Assembly: GCA_002699085.1 (NCBI GenBank)
Contig: PAAR01000006.1
Location: 1-64,000 of the forward strand
Direction: 5' to 3'
Length of the DNA: 64,000 nucleotides
Source: Micavibrio sp.
GTDB lineage: Bacteria; Pseudomonadota; Alphaproteobacteria; Micavibrionales; UBA9664
Shown here: positions 55,456 to 63,939 of the stretch, one piece after another
How the letters are laid out: every line of letters starts with the position of its first letter
Numbering within the stretch: position 1 is the first letter of the stretch
Made by a program: the position numbers and the translations under genes
Notes under the pieces: model-generated
The model's input: the letters and a program-made list of their open reading frames with translations, nothing else
Databases searched by the model: none
Told to the model about the DNA's origin: nothing

Positions 55456-56742
55456 ATGAAAGTTTTACTCTTAGGTTCTGGCGGACGTGAACATGCTTTG
55501 GCATGGAAATTAGCGCAATCCCCAAAACTCACCACATTATATGCCAGCCCCGGTAATCCTGGTATTGCCCAACATGCCGAATGTATTTCTTTATCAAATG
55601 ACAAACTCGTTTCTTTTTGTAAAACAGCGGATATTGATCTTGTAATTGTTGGGCCTGAGCAACCATTAGTCGATGGTGTCGCTGATCTTTTAACAGCCGC
55701 CAAAATTCCAGTTTTTGGTTGCTCACAAAAAGCCGCTCGCCTTGAAGGCTCAAAAGCTTTTATGAAGGATATGTTGAATGCGGCCAAAGTCCCGACAGCC
55801 TTTTATGGTCGCTTTACTGATATTGAAAAAGCCACAGCTTTTATCCATAAAAACGGCGCACCTATTGTTGTAAAAACAGATGGTCTCGCTGCTGGAAAAG
55901 GCGTTATTATTTGTGAAACAATCGAGGAAGCCATCACCGCCGCATCCGACATGCTCTCGGGCGAAAGCTTCGGCACTGCTGGCAATGAAATTGTTATTGA
56001 AGAGTTTTTAGAAGGGCCAGAGATTAGTTATTTCGCCCTTTGTGACGGTAAAACAGTATTACCACTCACCTCGGCCCAAGACCATAAACGTGCCTATGAT
56101 GGTGATAAAGGCCCTAATACAGGCGGTATGGGTACTTACTCACCAGCACCCATTTTAACACCTGCTTTAGAACAAGAAATTATCGAAAAGCATTTAAACC
56201 CGACGCTTAAAACAATGGCTGATATGGGCTGCCCATTCACAGGTGTTTTATTTGCTGGACTGATGTTGACCAAAGACGGGCCTAAAATGTTGGAATATAA
56301 TATCCGTTTTGGTGACCCTGAGTGCCAAAGCCTGATGTTACGCATGGAAAGTGATTTGCTCGATATTCTTGATAAAGCCGCTCATAAAAAACTAGATGAA
56401 GTTGGCAAAGTTCAATGGTCAAAAAAGCCAGCCATCACGGTCGTTATGGCCGCCAAAGGCTATCCTGCTTCTTATCAAAAAGGGTCTGAAATTAAAAACC
56501 TTGAGGCCATTAAAGAAGCGATTATATTCCATGCTGGTACAAAAGAAGAGAATGGGAAAATACTTGCGAATGGTGGGCGTGTTTTAAATATTTGCGCTAC
56601 AGGCACAACTCTTGCAGAAGCAAGAGAGTGCGTTTATGACGCCATTGAACAAATTGACTGGCCTGAAGGATTTTACAGATCCGATATTGGCTGGCAGGCA
56701 CTAAAACTACCTGCTTCCCCCGTGAAAACGGGGGCCTTATAG
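55456..56742 (+). CDS. purD: Phosphoribosylamine-glycine ligase (GARS)
   Basis: Second step of purine synthesis: joins glycine to phosphoribosylamine with ATP. Starts MKVLLLGSGGREHALAWKLA, ATP-grasp motif IVVKTDGLAAGKGV, and GGMGTYSPAP and YNIRFGDPECQ signatures. 428 residues; the conserved end is DIGWQAL, after which LPASPVKTGAL is not typical of the family. Those last residues and the TAG stop are encoded by the palindromic repeat that begins at 56716, so a repeat insertion seems to have supplied a new C-terminus. Confidence 0.96.
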   Translation: MKVLLLGSGGREHALAWKLAQSPKLTTLYASPGNPGIAQHAECISLSNDKLVSFCKTADIDLVIVGPEQPLVDGVADLLTAAKIPVFGCSQKAARLEGSKAFMKDMLNAAKVPTAFYGRFTDIEKATAFIHKNGAPIVVKTDGLAAGKGVIICETIEEAITAASDMLSGESFGTAGNEIVIEEFLEGPEISYFALCDGKTVLPLTSAQDHKRAYDGDKGPNTGGMGTYSPAPILTPALEQEIIEKHLNPTLKTMADMGCPFTGVLFAGLMLTKDGPKMLEYNIRFGDPECQSLMLRMESDLLDILDKAAHKKLDEVGKVQWSKKPAITVVMAAKGYPASYQKGSEIKNLEAIKEAIIFHAGTKEENGKILANGGRVLNICATGTTLAEARECVYDAIEQIDWPEGFYRSDIGWQALKLPASPVKTGAL

Positions 56743-56765
56743 ATCCCCGCTTACGCGGGGAATAC
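56716..56765. repeat. Palindromic repeat, copy 2, overlapping the 3' end of purD
   Basis: CCCCCGT/ACGGGGG hairpin, then CCCCGC/GCGGGG followed by AATAC. It shares the second hairpin and AATAC end with copies 1 and 3. It forms the last codons and stop of purD and may also terminate or process its transcript. Confidence 0.75.
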
Positions 56766-56778
56766 AGATAGGATAAAG

Positions 56779-58512
56779 ATGACACAATCACAGCAACTGA
56801 ACATGGGAGAGTATTGGTACAAAGAAGGCCTGAAACATACCGATAATCATAATTTAAAAGTCGCCATTGTCTGTTTCCAAAAAGCTTTAAAAGAAGATAT
56901 GACCCAAGCCCCTTACTGGTATGCTTTCGGTAGTGTGGCACAAAATCTAGGCCTAAAATTTGAAAGCTTTATCGCTTTTTATAATGCGCTTAAACTAGAC
57001 CCCAATCAACCAGCGCATATTTCCTCACTGGCTAAATCGACAGAAGGGTTAGTCTTTAATCAATTCGACCAAGAATGTAAAGACGCCATGCTCGCTTGTT
57101 TAACGCACCCACAAATTCGAGCGCAATCAATGGGACGCTCTTGGTTCTCACTGATGGTCTATGACCCTGCGCTCAATACAACTGAAGCCATTCTTACGAA
57201 TGCAAATGATCCTTATCTTCTCCTTGGTTTAGAAAAGATTATGATGAATACGCCACGGGCAGAGGAGTGGTTAAAGAACCTGCGTGCCACCATTCTTATC
57301 AAAAAAGATAAGACATTTGCTGAACTGGCTGCCGCTATCGCTCAAAGCTGCTTCTTAAGTGAATATGTTTTTTCTATTTCGGATGACGCCAATGCCAAAA
57401 TCAAAGTGCTTCAAAAAGATATTGAGACGGGTAATCATACGGCACTTTCCGTAGCGCAATACGCTATGTACGCACCACTGCTTACATTAAAAAATGCTGA
57501 TACTATAGAAGAAGCTTATGCATCAAGCGATATTAATAAATTGATTTTACAACAAATTACCCAACCTAAAAAAGAAATAGCGCTTAAAGATACGATCCAA
57601 AAAATTGGCACGATTGATGATGAAACCTCGGCAGAGGTTCAAGCCATGTATGAACAAAATCCCTATCCGAGATGGGGAAATATATCCCCCTCCGCTCAAA
57701 CAATTACTGACAAAAATTTACGCTATCTTGTGGCAGGTTGTGGTACAGGACAGTCCACCTGTGGCGCAGCGCAATTATTGCCAAAATCAAAAATTACAGC
57801 AACGGATTTAAGTTTAACAAGTATGGCCTATGCCAAACGTAAAGCCAAAGATTTAGGCTTAAACAATATCAGCTTTAAACAAATTGATATTTTGCAACTC
57901 AGTAAGCTTAATCAAAAATTTGATGTCATTGAATGTGGCGGTGTGCTTCATCACATGCAAAGCCCTATTGCTGGATGGCAAGCATTACTTGATGTTCTAG
58001 CAGAAGGAGGGCGCATGACCATTGCCCTTTACAGTAATAATGCCCGTCGTCATATTGTCGCAGGACAAAAACTTGCCCAAGAGCATAAATTAAAAGGTAA
58101 TATTGCTGATATTAGAAAATTTCGAGAGATCGTCTTTAACCTTGAAGAGTCACATCCAACTAAACGGCTTATGTATGAGCTTGATTTCTACTCAACCTCA
58201 AATTTGCGTGATCTTGTCTTCCATGTGCAGGAGAAATGTTATGATCTATCTGAAATTCAAGAGATGCTTGACCAATTAGGATTGGTTTGTCTAGGACTAC
58301 AGCCACATTCTTACTCTATCACCCAACTATATCGTAAACACTTTCCTGACGATCCGCTTCTATCAAATCTCTCCAACTGGGCTGAACTTGAAGAAACAAA
58401 TCCTGAAATATGTGTCGGCATGTATGCTTTCTTTTGTGGCCGCAAAGGTGAAGAAAAATCAAACAATGCATCTGTTCAAAAACTTATAAAGTCGCGGATA
58501 ATTTACCAATAA
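56779..58512 (+). CDS. TPR-repeat protein with SAM-dependent methyltransferase domain
   Basis: 577 residues. The N-terminal region has helical repeats (AIVCFQKALKEDMTQAPYW, AFYNALKLDPNQPAH) of TPR type. A methyltransferase follows from about 290: YEQNPYPRWG, motif I LVAGCGTGQSTCGAA, TATDLSLTSMAYAKRKA, and IECGGVLHHMQSP. The YEENPYPRW-type motif is common to this 'TPR-methyltransferase' class, often with unknown acceptor in surface or glycan modification. Follows purD by 36 bases. Confidence 0.85.
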   Translation: MTQSQQLNMGEYWYKEGLKHTDNHNLKVAIVCFQKALKEDMTQAPYWYAFGSVAQNLGLKFESFIAFYNALKLDPNQPAHISSLAKSTEGLVFNQFDQECKDAMLACLTHPQIRAQSMGRSWFSLMVYDPALNTTEAILTNANDPYLLLGLEKIMMNTPRAEEWLKNLRATILIKKDKTFAELAAAIAQSCFLSEYVFSISDDANAKIKVLQKDIETGNHTALSVAQYAMYAPLLTLKNADTIEEAYASSDINKLILQQITQPKKEIALKDTIQKIGTIDDETSAEVQAMYEQNPYPRWGNISPSAQTITDKNLRYLVAGCGTGQSTCGAAQLLPKSKITATDLSLTSMAYAKRKAKDLGLNNISFKQIDILQLSKLNQKFDVIECGGVLHHMQSPIAGWQALLDVLAEGGRMTIALYSNNARRHIVAGQKLAQEHKLKGNIADIRKFREIVFNLEESHPTKRLMYELDFYSTSNLRDLVFHVQEKCYDLSEIQEMLDQLGLVCLGLQPHSYSITQLYRKHFPDDPLLSNLSNWAELEETNPEICVGMYAFFCGRKGEEKSNNASVQKLIKSRIIYQ

Positions 58513-58578
58513 TTTAATTTCCCTCTTGCACCCTCATTTGTAATTATGTTTAATTATAAATAAACAGGGAAAATAAAC

Positions 58579-60087
58579 ATGTCAGCAGAAACATTAGAAG
58601 AGCCTGAAGCGGCCCCGCCAAAACAAATTAAACTCTTATTACACTCAGGAGATTATTCTCTAAAAGATTTCGACTATATGGGCGAAGAACTGACTCATGT
58701 TGTTAATAGCATTAAAACAGCAAGAGCACGTGGCAACAAAGGTATCAACATCCTTATTCATGGGCCGACTTACCGTGGTGTCAATGGTATGGCGATCGCA
58801 ATAGCCAAATCATTAAGAAAAAAGCTGTTAGAATTAGATTTGACCCAAAACACCTCCGCCGAAGAGAGTATATATGATCTAAATACGGCACAACAGTGTA
58901 TCAACCCCAATCAATACGTTCTTTTAGCCGATGCACGCTATATGGGAATCCATTACCTTTCAAACCAGTTAGATGATAATGATGTTGTAACAATTTGGGT
59001 CTGTAATGATCTGCAACATTTAGATCCCACCATAAAAAATACCTGTCTATTTTCTTTATATGCCAGCATACCGCCCACACATATTAAACAAAAAGTTTGG
59101 GAGCATACATTAAGCAGCCATGGAATCACTTTATCGAAAGAAGAGACCTTAGAGCTTGCACGTAAATATGAAGTGGATTCTTTAGACGATATCAGAAACG
59201 CTGTGCGTAATGCCGCTCTTTCTGAGAATGGTTTCGATGCTGCCAATTTGTACTTACCTGCAGCCGCCACAATTTCCAAAGGTGGTTATAGCAATACAAT
59301 GCTTGCCCATAGAATTTCCCGTTACTTCGATAGAAATCTTGTTGCCGTTAAAGATGGCAAATGGTCAGAATTAGGCAGCAAAATCAAAAAGAATGGTAAG
59401 CCCTTTTCTTTACTAGCCGAAGGCGAAAAAGGTAGCGGTATGCTGACAGCAATTAGAGCTTTGGCTGAAGATATGAAACGCGTTGCATTGGAAGTGCCAA
59501 TGGCCAATCTTATAGCCGATAGTGATACAGCTGCCGCAAATATTGGTACTGTTTTTAGAAAAGCAACAGATGAGCGTGGTATTCTTCTACTCAGTAATAT
59601 TGGTGCCATTATGGCCTCACCTTATAGTCAGTTTTTACTACCTATATTGCTAGAAAATATATATGCACATGACCTACCTGTAGCTGCAACAAATGCTCAT
59701 GGAAGTGGCGAATTACCATTAGAGTTGACGCAATTATTTCCTTCTCGTATAGAGTTCAGCACGCTATCAACAGCGCAAGCGCAAAAAGCTTTTCTAAAAT
59801 ATTTTGGTCAAGAAGCACCTAAAGAATTAAATCAAATAACAGATCTTATCATTGGTGATTTCTCTACCGTTAATCGCATATTACGCAAAAGTGACATCAC
59901 TGATGTCTATGCGGATGGTGTTATACCTTTACTGAAACAACAAGTGGAAATCAGAAAAGCAAAAAAAGGAAATGGCATAGGCTTTGGCTCAAGACAAGGG
60001 ACTAAAGAAGAGCCCTATATTTTAAAGCCAACACAACCAAAACGTGAAGATGCGCTGCCAATTGCCGCAACCCTTGTTATAAAATAA
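58579..60087 (+). CDS. Protein with two degenerate AAA+ ATPase-like modules (502 aa)
   Basis: Module 1 (about 50-215): ILIHGPTYRGVNGMAIAIAKSL resembles a P-loop but reads GPTYRGVNG rather than GxxxxGKT, with QYVLLADA as a weak Walker B and IWVCNDLQHLDP in the sensor-1 position. Module 2 (about 240-440): LLAEGEKGSGMLTAIRALAEDM where the Lys is replaced by Met, GILLLSNIGAIM in place of Walker B, and AATNAHGSGELPLELTQLFPSRIEF that follows AAA+ 'TN...LD..L..R' style. Both lack catalytic Lys and Asp-Glu, so nucleotide hydrolysis is doubtful. Not a named family I know. A short AGGGA precedes the ATG. Confidence 0.65.
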   Translation: MSAETLEEPEAAPPKQIKLLLHSGDYSLKDFDYMGEELTHVVNSIKTARARGNKGINILIHGPTYRGVNGMAIAIAKSLRKKLLELDLTQNTSAEESIYDLNTAQQCINPNQYVLLADARYMGIHYLSNQLDDNDVVTIWVCNDLQHLDPTIKNTCLFSLYASIPPTHIKQKVWEHTLSSHGITLSKEETLELARKYEVDSLDDIRNAVRNAALSENGFDAANLYLPAAATISKGGYSNTMLAHRISRYFDRNLVAVKDGKWSELGSKIKKNGKPFSLLAEGEKGSGMLTAIRALAEDMKRVALEVPMANLIADSDTAAANIGTVFRKATDERGILLLSNIGAIMASPYSQFLLPILLENIYAHDLPVAATNAHGSGELPLELTQLFPSRIEFSTLSTAQAQKAFLKYFGQEAPKELNQITDLIIGDFSTVNRILRKSDITDVYADGVIPLLKQQVEIRKAKKGNGIGFGSRQGTKEEPYILKPTQPKREDALPIAATLVIK

Positions 60088-60124
60088 AAAAGCCCGCAAT
60101 CATCGGGAGAGACAGATTGCGGGC
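60088..60124 (-). terminator. Intrinsic terminator downstream of hsp20 copy 2
   Basis: Perfect 9-bp stem GCCCGCAAT/ATTGCGGGC with a 15-base loop; on the minus strand followed by six T. It ends the hsp20 message 63 bases after its stop and also lies at the end of the convergent AAA+-like gene. Confidence 0.85.
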
Positions 60125-60186
60125 AGGGAGCTAGTGAGTTGGGGAGACACTAAAACTAACTTTATGCTATTACTCTATCGAGCAAA

Positions 60187-60669
60187 TTAGGCAGCTTTAT
60201 TGTTTGATTGTGTCAATTTTTTGACTTTTTGAAACACACTACCTTGTTCTATTTTCACTTTACGTGGCTTCATTTTCTCTGGAATTTCACGTAATAGCTC
60301 AATATGCAACATACCGTTGGTTAAGGTGGCACCTTTCACTTCGACATAATCTGCCAATTTAAAGCGTTGCTCAAAATTACGTGTAGCGATGCCACGGTGT
60401 AGGAAACCATTTCCGGATTCGCTTTCACTCTCAGCCTTTTGGCCAGTGACAATCAACGTGTTTTCTTGAGCAGTAATATCAATCTCATCATCGGTAAAAC
60501 CAGCCACAGCCATTGAGATGCGATACGCATGCTCATCCAGCTTTTCAATATTATACGGTGGGTAAGTTCCCGAATTACTCGCCGCACGGTCTATGTTATC
60601 CAGCAAAGATGCCAGATGGTCGTAACCTATGGTTGAACGGTAAAAAGGGGATAAATCAAAACGTGTCAT
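60187..60669 (-). CDS. Small heat-shock protein, Hsp20/IbpA family (copy 2)
   Basis: 160 residues. DLSPFYRSTIGYDHLASLL, YPPYNIEKLDEHAYRISMAVAGF, LIVTGQKAES, FLHRGIATRNFEQRFKLAD and GMLHIELLREIPE follow the alpha-crystallin domain of IbpA-type proteins. A strong AGGAGG precedes the ATG. A 5' leader of about 180 bases begins near a CTTGAAA element. Paralogue of 32037-32513; two such genes are usual in alphaproteobacteria, and the heteromer of IbpA/IbpB type is plausible. Confidence 0.96.
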   Translation of the reverse strand: MTRFDLSPFYRSTIGYDHLASLLDNIDRAASNSGTYPPYNIEKLDEHAYRISMAVAGFTDDEIDITAQENTLIVTGQKAESESESGNGFLHRGIATRNFEQRFKLADYVEVKGATLTNGMLHIELLREIPEKMKPRKVKIEQGSVFQKVKKLTQSNNKAA

Positions 60670-60765
60670 AATAACCTCCTAAAAGCATTACAATGTTAAA
60701 CGTGAGACAGCCGTTTTGGACGCTGCTATCACGCTTGAAAGCCATCATTTAGATCGACTTTCACT

Positions 60766-60772
60766 TTTCAAG
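60766..60772 (-). promoter_or_regulatory. CTTGAAA element (-35 of possible heat-shock promoter) before hsp20 copy 2
   Basis: CTTGAAA on the minus strand, about 100 bases before the ATG. The expected -10 is not well conserved (ATCTAAAT at 11 bases). An opposite-strand CTTGAAA at 60734-60740 lies nearby. The long leader could form an RNA thermometer, but no fold is clear by eye. Confidence 0.3.
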
Positions 60773-60852
60773 AAACCTCACCATGAGCATTTCTTATATA
60801 TACAATGTTATAAGATTATATTCCTAATTGTCAATAGCTATTTATAAAAAAT

Positions 60853-60917
60853 GTATTCCCCACAAAAGCGGGGATCTTATCGAAAACCAATAAGACCCCT
60901 GCTTGCGCAGGGGATAC
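60853..60917. repeat. Compound palindromic repeat, copy 3
   Basis: GTAT/ATAC outer arms; inside them a CCCC/GGGG hairpin, an inverted CTTAT/ATAAG central stem, and a CCCCTGC/GCAGGGG hairpin. It lies in the intergenic region downstream of hpf and upstream of the hsp20 leader. Related to copies 1 and 2; also likely to act as a terminator for hpf. Confidence 0.75.
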
Positions 60918-60935
60918 AAAAAAGAATTGAGAGTT

Positions 60936-61556
60936 TTATTCCACTGGATCAACCCAGCCAATATTGCCGTCTTTACGTTTATAGACTACATTCAGCTTAT
61001 CTGTCTGGGCATTGCGGAACATCAAGGCATTGCTATCCGCCAATTCCATCCGCATCACGGCATCAGAAACAGATAGTTTTTGAATATGTGTTGTCGTTTC
61101 GGCAATGATGAGCGGCTCATCCCCTGCTTCATAATTATCTTCATCTGCATCATTAGCCGGCTCTGCCGTTGCCGCCAAAACATAGCTTTGAGCCTTTTGT
61201 TGCGCCTCTTCGATTTTATCTTCTATACGGTGATGGTCATCCCGAATGCGTCTTTTATAACGGCGTAATTGTTTTGCCACCTTTTCTGCGGCTTCTTCAA
61301 ATGAACCATAAGGGTCATGTGCGTCTGAATCAGCCTGAACAATTAAATCACGTCCACCTTTGAGCACAATATTTGTTTTATAAACGCTGCCACCTTCTTT
61401 TGTTAACGTGACGGTTGCCTCAATACCACGATTAAAATATTTTTCATTAATACCGTCCATCTTGTCCTGAATATGCGTTTTTAGTGCATCACCGACATTA
61501 AGATGATGACCGTGAATATGATATTGCATTGGGGTGGAGGCTGGTTGATTGCTCAT
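60936..61556 (-). CDS. hpf: Ribosome hibernation promoting factor, long form (HPF)
   Basis: 206 residues. The N-terminal half (MQYHIHGHHLNVGDALKTHI, GGRDLIVQADSDAHDPYGSFEEAAEKVAKQLRRYKRR in outline) is the ribosome-binding HPF domain; the C-terminal half (IQKLSVSDAVMRMELADSNALMFRNAQT in outline) is the dimerisation domain of the long form, which joins 70S ribosomes into 100S dimers. AGGAG before the ATG. It commonly lies by rpoN and ptsN in alphaproteobacteria, but not here. It silences ribosomes in stationary phase. Confidence 0.95.
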   Translation of the reverse strand: MSNQPASTPMQYHIHGHHLNVGDALKTHIQDKMDGINEKYFNRGIEATVTLTKEGGSVYKTNIVLKGGRDLIVQADSDAHDPYGSFEEAAEKVAKQLRRYKRRIRDDHHRIEDKIEEAQQKAQSYVLAATAEPANDADEDNYEAGDEPLIIAETTTHIQKLSVSDAVMRMELADSNALMFRNAQTDKLNVVYKRKDGNIGWVDPVE

Positions 61557-61601
61557 GATATTTCTCCTTTATTCATTTGCATTAAGATAGGCATGTATAA
61601 C

Positions 61602-61626
61602 AAAAACCGCCAAACAACATTTGGCG
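61602..61626 (-). terminator. Intrinsic terminator after the GGDEF-EAL gene
   Basis: Stem CGCCAAA/TTTGGCG, 5-base loop, followed on the minus strand by GTTTTTG. It separates the GGDEF-EAL transcript from hpf, about 150 bases after its stop. Confidence 0.8.
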
Positions 61627-61773
61627 TTCCAAATGGTTTAAAGCGGCTTTTTAAAGAGAGTTTTTGTATCCATATCTATCTTATAAGTATATAGAATTTT
61701 CCCAAAATTTTCCACCTAAATCGGACAATATATATAAGAAAACAGCGTAACCAATTGAGTTTTCAGAAGAATT

Positions 61774-63939
61774 TTATGCCTTATCAAAGACGCTCAAATC
61801 ACCCTTATAATTTTGGCAAAAATCAATAAAGGCTTCTTTTGGTAAAGGCTTGGCATAACGGAAACCTTGCACTTCATCACACCCTTCTTCTAACAAGAAT
61901 GTCTGATGATCGATGGTTTCAACACCTTCTGCGAGTACCTTCAAATTAAGCGCATGGCCAAGCGCAATGATCGTCCGTGTGATCGACGCATCGTCAGAGT
62001 TATTCAGTGCATTCATAATGAAAGACCTGTCAATTTTCAAACGGTCAATCGGGAATTGGCGTAAATAAGCTAATGAGGAATAGCCTGTACCAAAATCATC
62101 AATCGCCAATTCGACCCCTGTTTCATGCAGCCTTTTTAAGATATCAATCGTGTTATTAATATCCCCCATAAAAGTACTCTCCGTCACTTCTATTTCTAAA
62201 TTCTTGGGGTCTAGTCCTGTTTCATAGATAATATGCTGAAGTGTCTCCACCAGATTAGGTTGTCTGAATTGTACGCCCGAAACATTAACCGCTACACGTA
62301 GATCATCTAATCCTGAAAGCTGTAATTTCTGTACCGTCATACATGCTTCTTTAAACACCCATTCACCAATAGGTACGATTAAACCACTACTTTCGGCAAT
62401 CGGGATAAATTCACCAGGCGATATATACATGCCACCCTGTTTTGAATTATCAGGTTTCCACCAACGAATAAGAGCTTCCGCACCAATAATTTTTTGGCTT
62501 CTTAAATCAAACTGTGGCTGAAAATGTAGCTCAAATTCTTCATTTTCTAGCGCATGACGTAAATCTTTTAACAGATGGAATCGTGCCTGCACCGCCATAT
62601 CAAAATCACGTGAATAAGCACGGATCATATCACGCCCATCTTCTTTGGCACGCGACAGCGCAATATCTGCATTTTTCAAAACATCTGATGGGTCAGAGCC
62701 ATCTTCTGGATAAACCGCATAACCAACAGAACAATGAATACGGAAATCTTCTTCCATCACCGTAAAACCTTGACCACGAATAGCGTCTATTACACGCTGA
62801 GCAATATCCTTTGGCGTATTCACGCCTTTAATAATCGGTAACATCACCGCAAAGTCATCTTCACCAATACGGGCAACAATCGCACGCTTGGGCAAAGACT
62901 GGCGAAGTCTTTTAGCGACTGATTGTAAAATCACATCACCAACACTATGCCCCATGCTTTCATTGACTTGTCTAAAATGGTCAAGATCAACTGTCACAAC
63001 AACAAAGTGCTCATCATCTGGAATGTCTTTTGTGTATTCACGCAATTTTTCAATGAACATTGTGCGATTGGGTAATTCAGTCAACGCATCAAAATAAGCT
63101 AATTTCTTAATCTCACTTTCAGCCGTCGACTTAACTTGTTTAATATGCTGAGCATTTTGCTCAATCAAAGTCATCGCCGCACTCATCGCATCGCCTAATC
63201 TGCCCTGTTCTTTGGCTTGTTTTAAATGCGCTGGGAATTGTGGCGTTTCTGGATTGGCTATCGCTTTTTTCAAAAGACGGGTTAAAGTCACGGTTGGTTG
63301 TAAGAACCAATAACCAAGGGCGGTCATCAATACCGTTGTTAAAAGAGCACTTAATAGCAATATAATAACAGCAGCGTCACGCCCATATTGTGCCATATCT
63401 TGGCTGATCGATCTCGTATCAAGTCTCGCCGTAATATAATAAGGGTGACCTAAATCATTTGGACTAAACACATAATCAAGACTATGTCCTTTATTATCGA
63501 CAAAACGTTGTGGCATATCTTCACCCCGATGAAGCATGATGCGAGGCTTCTGGCCATATTGATTAACCAATTCATATTCGGTGGTATGAATATTAAACCC
63601 TTGAATAGAAGACTGACTTAATAATCCTTGAGCTGCTTTATTACTAATAAAGTTATTTTTGTCGGTGTTTTCAAAGCCGACAGAGGAAATAGCTGTACGA
63701 CTTGCCTTTATTAACGCTTCCACACGACTGTTCTGATAAGCACTGTAACTCATCATTGCTACGGTTGCCTGAATACACAAAATTGTACAAAACATCATAA
63801 CGGTGATAGCCCAAGACGTACGGCTTTTCCAAAAAAGCGCATAGCTTTGATTGAAGTTTTTAACCTCAATACGCACTCTATCCAGCAAAGACAATGAAGA
63901 GGTCTTCCCTTCTGCTTTTATGCTATCAGCTTTTGACAC
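61774..63939 (-). CDS. Membrane-bound GGDEF-EAL protein, probable c-di-GMP phosphodiesterase
   Basis: 721 residues, start GTG with AGGGG upstream. Two membrane helices (about 43-65 and 190-212) flank a periplasmic sensor loop. The GGDEF domain has GEDDF at 359-363 in place of GGDEF and is probably inactive or regulatory. The EAL domain from about 455 is intact: EAL at 488-490, VNVSGVQF, EVTEST, DDFGTGYSSL, LKIDRSFI, LAEGVET, and VQGFRYAKPL, so c-di-GMP hydrolysis is expected. It may oppose the cyclase at 34598. Confidence 0.92.
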   Translation of the reverse strand: MSKADSIKAEGKTSSLSLLDRVRIEVKNFNQSYALFWKSRTSWAITVMMFCTILCIQATVAMMSYSAYQNSRVEALIKASRTAISSVGFENTDKNNFISNKAAQGLLSQSSIQGFNIHTTEYELVNQYGQKPRIMLHRGEDMPQRFVDNKGHSLDYVFSPNDLGHPYYITARLDTRSISQDMAQYGRDAAVIILLLSALLTTVLMTALGYWFLQPTVTLTRLLKKAIANPETPQFPAHLKQAKEQGRLGDAMSAAMTLIEQNAQHIKQVKSTAESEIKKLAYFDALTELPNRTMFIEKLREYTKDIPDDEHFVVVTVDLDHFRQVNESMGHSVGDVILQSVAKRLRQSLPKRAIVARIGEDDFAVMLPIIKGVNTPKDIAQRVIDAIRGQGFTVMEEDFRIHCSVGYAVYPEDGSDPSDVLKNADIALSRAKEDGRDMIRAYSRDFDMAVQARFHLLKDLRHALENEEFELHFQPQFDLRSQKIIGAEALIRWWKPDNSKQGGMYISPGEFIPIAESSGLIVPIGEWVFKEACMTVQKLQLSGLDDLRVAVNVSGVQFRQPNLVETLQHIIYETGLDPKNLEIEVTESTFMGDINNTIDILKRLHETGVELAIDDFGTGYSSLAYLRQFPIDRLKIDRSFIMNALNNSDDASITRTIIALGHALNLKVLAEGVETIDHQTFLLEEGCDEVQGFRYAKPLPKEAFIDFCQNYKGDLSVFDKA

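Noticed and set aside
60670..60790. RNA thermometer (ROSE-like) in the hsp20 copy 2 leader
   Set aside because: I could not draw a hairpin that masks AGGAGG; the leader is long, but pairing by eye is not convincing.
60841..60935. tRNA-like or small-RNA gene
   Set aside because: The stems are the palindromic repeat, with no acceptor or anticodon features.
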